A stretch of DNA of 8,293 nt from Chlorobiota bacterium (GTDB lineage: Bacteria > Bacteroidota > Bacteroidia > Bacteroidales > B39-G9), in NCBI GenBank assembly GCA_030632095.1, contig DAOVJU010000134.1, positions 1-8,293 on the forward strand, written 5' to 3'. Under the pieces are notes generated by a model. That model did not search any database, was not told where the DNA came from, and saw nothing but the letters and a program-made list of their open reading frames with translations. Shown here in pieces: positions 6,876 through 8,293 of the stretch (within the stretch, counting starts at the first letter, position 1; every line of letters starts with the position of its first letter). Position numbers and translations under genes: made by a program.

Positions 6876-8129
6876 ATGAGTCAAATAAAAAAAATTATTG
6901 CGCTTCTTTTAGTCTTTGCTGTTTTTTCAGCTTGTAAAAAAGAAAAAGAAGATGTTACTCCCATCGTTACTGACTATGTAAATGTAGAGCTCTCACAGAA
7001 AGACAAAGAATTAATTCAGTCAAATAATGAATTTGGACTGGAGTTTTTCTCTAATGCGGTTAATGATGAAGAAAATAACATGAATGTATTCGTTTCCCCG
7101 TTAAGCGTTGCTTTTGCACTGGCCATGACATACAATGGCGCTGACGGAGACACAAAAACGGCCATGGAAGAAACCTTAAAGCTTTCCGGGTTATCAACGG
7201 ATGAAATAAATGCATCTTTCAAATATCTGATGAATACCCTGGTTAATCTGGACCCTAATGTGATTTTCCAAATTGCTAACTCCATTTGGCATGAAGAAAC
7301 ATTTTCTGTTTTACAATCATTTCTGGATGTAAACGAGGAATATTACGATGCTGAGATTTCAGCGCTTGATTTTTCCGATCCGGCAGCTCCAGACATAATT
7401 AACAATTGGGTTGCAGAAAAAACAAACGATAAAATAACTGAAATAATAGATAATATTCCGCCTGATGTTATTATGTATCTGATAAATGCCATTTATTTCA
7501 ACGGTACCTGGAAGTACGATTTTGATGAAGCAAATACAGAAAATAAACCATTTTACCTTGCTGATGGAACAAGTAAACAAGTGCCGACCATGAGCCTTAA
7601 AGCTGACTTCAATTATTTTGAAAATGATCTTGTCAGGGCAATAGAACTCCCGTATGGTGGAAGTAATTTTAATATGATGGTATTATTGCCTCAAGAGAAT
7701 TATTCATGTAATGATATTGTAAATCAACTAAATAATAGCGATTGGAATTCATTAATAGAAGGTTTATACCTGGTTGAAGATGTGAACCTGTTTCTTCCAA
7801 AATTTAAATTTGAATACGAGAAAACTTTAAACGAAATTCTTTGTGATATGGGAATGGATATTGCTTTTACTCCAGGCCTGGCTGATTTTTCAAATATTAA
7901 CCCTTCAATTCCGTTATATATTTCAGAAGTTAAGCACAAAACCTATGTTGATGTAAATGAAGAAGGAACAGAAGCTGCAGCCGTAACTTCGGTTGAAATT
8001 ATTTTTACTTCTATAGGAGATGAATTTTATTTCATGGTTGACAAACCATTTGTCTTTGCAATAACTGAAAAAAGCACAAATACGATAGTGTTTATGGGTA
8101 AAGTTGCAGAACCGGTATATGAAGAATAG
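6876..8129 (+). CDS. Serpin-family serine/cysteine protease inhibitor, predicted lipoprotein
   Basis: The 417-residue protein is a full-length serpin, a suicide inhibitor that traps proteases when its reactive loop is cut. The signal ends in VFSAC (acylated C20), followed by KKEKE, which resembles the charged Bacteroidota lipoprotein export signal, so surface display is likely; F at -3 of the lipobox is non-ideal. Fold landmarks in order are NVFVSPLSVAFALAMTYNGA (70-89), NSIWHEETF (135-143), NNWVAEKTNDKI (176-187), LINAIYFNGTWKYDF (202-216), AIELPYGGSNFNMMVLLP (255-272) and LPKFKFEYE (307-315). The hinge EEGTEAAAVT (362-371) has the small residues needed for loop insertion, so it should be inhibitory. 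Counting from G364 as P15 gives P1-P1' as T378-S379, with F377 at P2. The serpin signature FMVDKPFVFAI is at 386-396. The start at 6876 has no Shine-Dalgarno; another ATG at 6868 is out of frame. It probably forms a single-gene unit. Confidence 0.93.
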   Translation: MSQIKKIIALLLVFAVFSACKKEKEDVTPIVTDYVNVELSQKDKELIQSNNEFGLEFFSNAVNDEENNMNVFVSPLSVAFALAMTYNGADGDTKTAMEETLKLSGLSTDEINASFKYLMNTLVNLDPNVIFQIANSIWHEETFSVLQSFLDVNEEYYDAEISALDFSDPAAPDIINNWVAEKTNDKITEIIDNIPPDVIMYLINAIYFNGTWKYDFDEANTENKPFYLADGTSKQVPTMSLKADFNYFENDLVRAIELPYGGSNFNMMVLLPQENYSCNDIVNQLNNSDWNSLIEGLYLVEDVNLFLPKFKFEYEKTLNEILCDMGMDIAFTPGLADFSNINPSIPLYISEVKHKTYVDVNEEGTEAAAVTSVEIIFTSIGDEFYFMVDKPFVFAITEKSTNTIVFMGKVAEPVYEE

Positions 8130-8142
8130 GAAATTGTAAAAC

Positions 8143-8191
8143 CAACTTTCCGAAAGTTGTTGCACGACGTAAAGTTCAGTAGAATTTTACG
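8143..8191. repeat. Two consecutive stem-loops after the serpin gene
   Basis: Hairpin 1 is CAACTTT-CCG-AAAGTTG (8143-8159), 7 perfect pairs, starting 13 bases after the serpin stop. Hairpin 2 pairs 8168-8177 with 8182-8191 around the loop AGTA, giving 10 pairs including one G-U. A direct repeat overlaps hairpin 2: ACGACGTAAAGTT (8164-8176) and ACGACACAAAGTT (8189-8201), 11 of 13 identical. Neither hairpin has a T tract directly after it, so this is a palindromic intergenic element or a non-canonical terminator. Confidence 0.5.
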
Positions 8192-8208
8192 ACACAAAGT
8201 TATATATT

Positions 8209-8216
8209 TAATTTTG
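8209..8216 (+). promoter_or_regulatory. Candidate -7 box (TAnnTTTG) near the right edge
   Basis: TAATTTTG is a perfect match to the Bacteroidota -7 consensus. A TTTA at 8186-8189, with a 19-base gap, is a three-of-four match to the TTTG -33 element. It would drive rightward transcription out of the window. It overlaps the first two bases of the boxA-like element, so the two readings compete: initiation here would begin within or just after that element. Confidence 0.35.
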
Positions 8217-8226
8217 TTCTTTGACA
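8215..8226 (+). promoter_or_regulatory. boxA-like antitermination element
   Basis: TGTTCTTTGACA matches the E. coli rRNA-leader boxA TGCTCTTTAACA at 10 of 12 positions. boxA in RNA is bound by NusB/NusE (S10) and stops Rho from ending long untranslated transcripts; it is known in rRNA leaders and upstream of some CRISPR arrays. No rRNA start is visible in the remaining 67 bases and no open frame starts convincingly there, so a long non-coding transcript beyond the edge is the inferred target. The match could be chance in T-rich DNA. Confidence 0.4.
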
Positions 8227-8293
8227 TATTGTTAAATTGTTGATGTTTTCATTGGTTATGAAATTATTAGGGATATGAGTGATTTCAATACCA

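Noticed and set aside
7016..7285. 89-codon minus-strand open frame
   Set aside because: It is antisense to the conserved N-terminal serpin helices and has no signal, domain or start support.
7923..8227. Overlapping minus-strand open frames at the serpin 3' end
   Set aside because: They are antisense to the serpin reactive-loop region, have unlikely composition (rich in Phe, Tyr, Cys) and no family resemblance.
8215..8293. rRNA operon leader suggested by the boxA-like sequence
   Set aside because: No 16S rRNA 5' end or tRNA is visible in the remaining bases, so an rRNA operon cannot be claimed; the CRISPR-leader reading is kept as the better fit.

Overview
The window is AT-rich (about 30% GC by eye), has almost no Shine-Dalgarno sequences, and encodes families typical of Bacteroidota: an ECF sigma factor followed by DUF4252 proteins, a double-FtsX permease of about 800 residues, a cargo protein with a type IX secretion (T9SS) C-terminal sorting domain, and a lipoprotein serpin. 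Several perfect matches to the Bacteroidota -7 promoter box TAnnTTTG also occur in intergenic DNA. A marine, sediment or gut member of Bacteroidia or Flavobacteriia would fit; the genus cannot be told from this sequence.

Layout. Positions 1-285 are non-coding and hold dyads ahead of a four-gene rightward operon (286-2461): ECF sigma factor, overlapping single-pass anti-sigma-like protein, a secreted DUF4252 protein and a DUF4252 lipoprotein. A 293-base gap (2462-2754) contains a small hairpin, an AACCTG-type palindromic repeat, a candidate promoter and a strong stem-loop just before a lone MacB/FtsX-type permease (2755-5175). The permease converges on a leftward T9SS beta-helix protein (5359-6600); the gap between them carries a GC-rich direct repeat. 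A 275-base divergent region (6601-6875) separates that gene from a rightward lipoprotein serpin (6876-8129). The last 164 bases hold two consecutive stem-loops, a TAnnTTTG box, a boxA-like element and, at the very edge, 12 bases that look like the start of a Bacteroidota CRISPR repeat.

How the genes may work together. The first four genes look like a cell-envelope signalling unit: the anti-sigma protein probably holds the sigma factor at the inner membrane, and the two DUF4252 proteins are likely envelope components controlled by it or feeding it. The permease, T9SS protein and serpin each look like single transcription units. All of them act in the envelope or at the cell surface. The strongest leads are the possible boxA-bearing CRISPR leader cut by the right edge, the serpin's reactive loop, the cysteine ladder of the T9SS protein, and the paired DUF4252 genes in the ECF operon.
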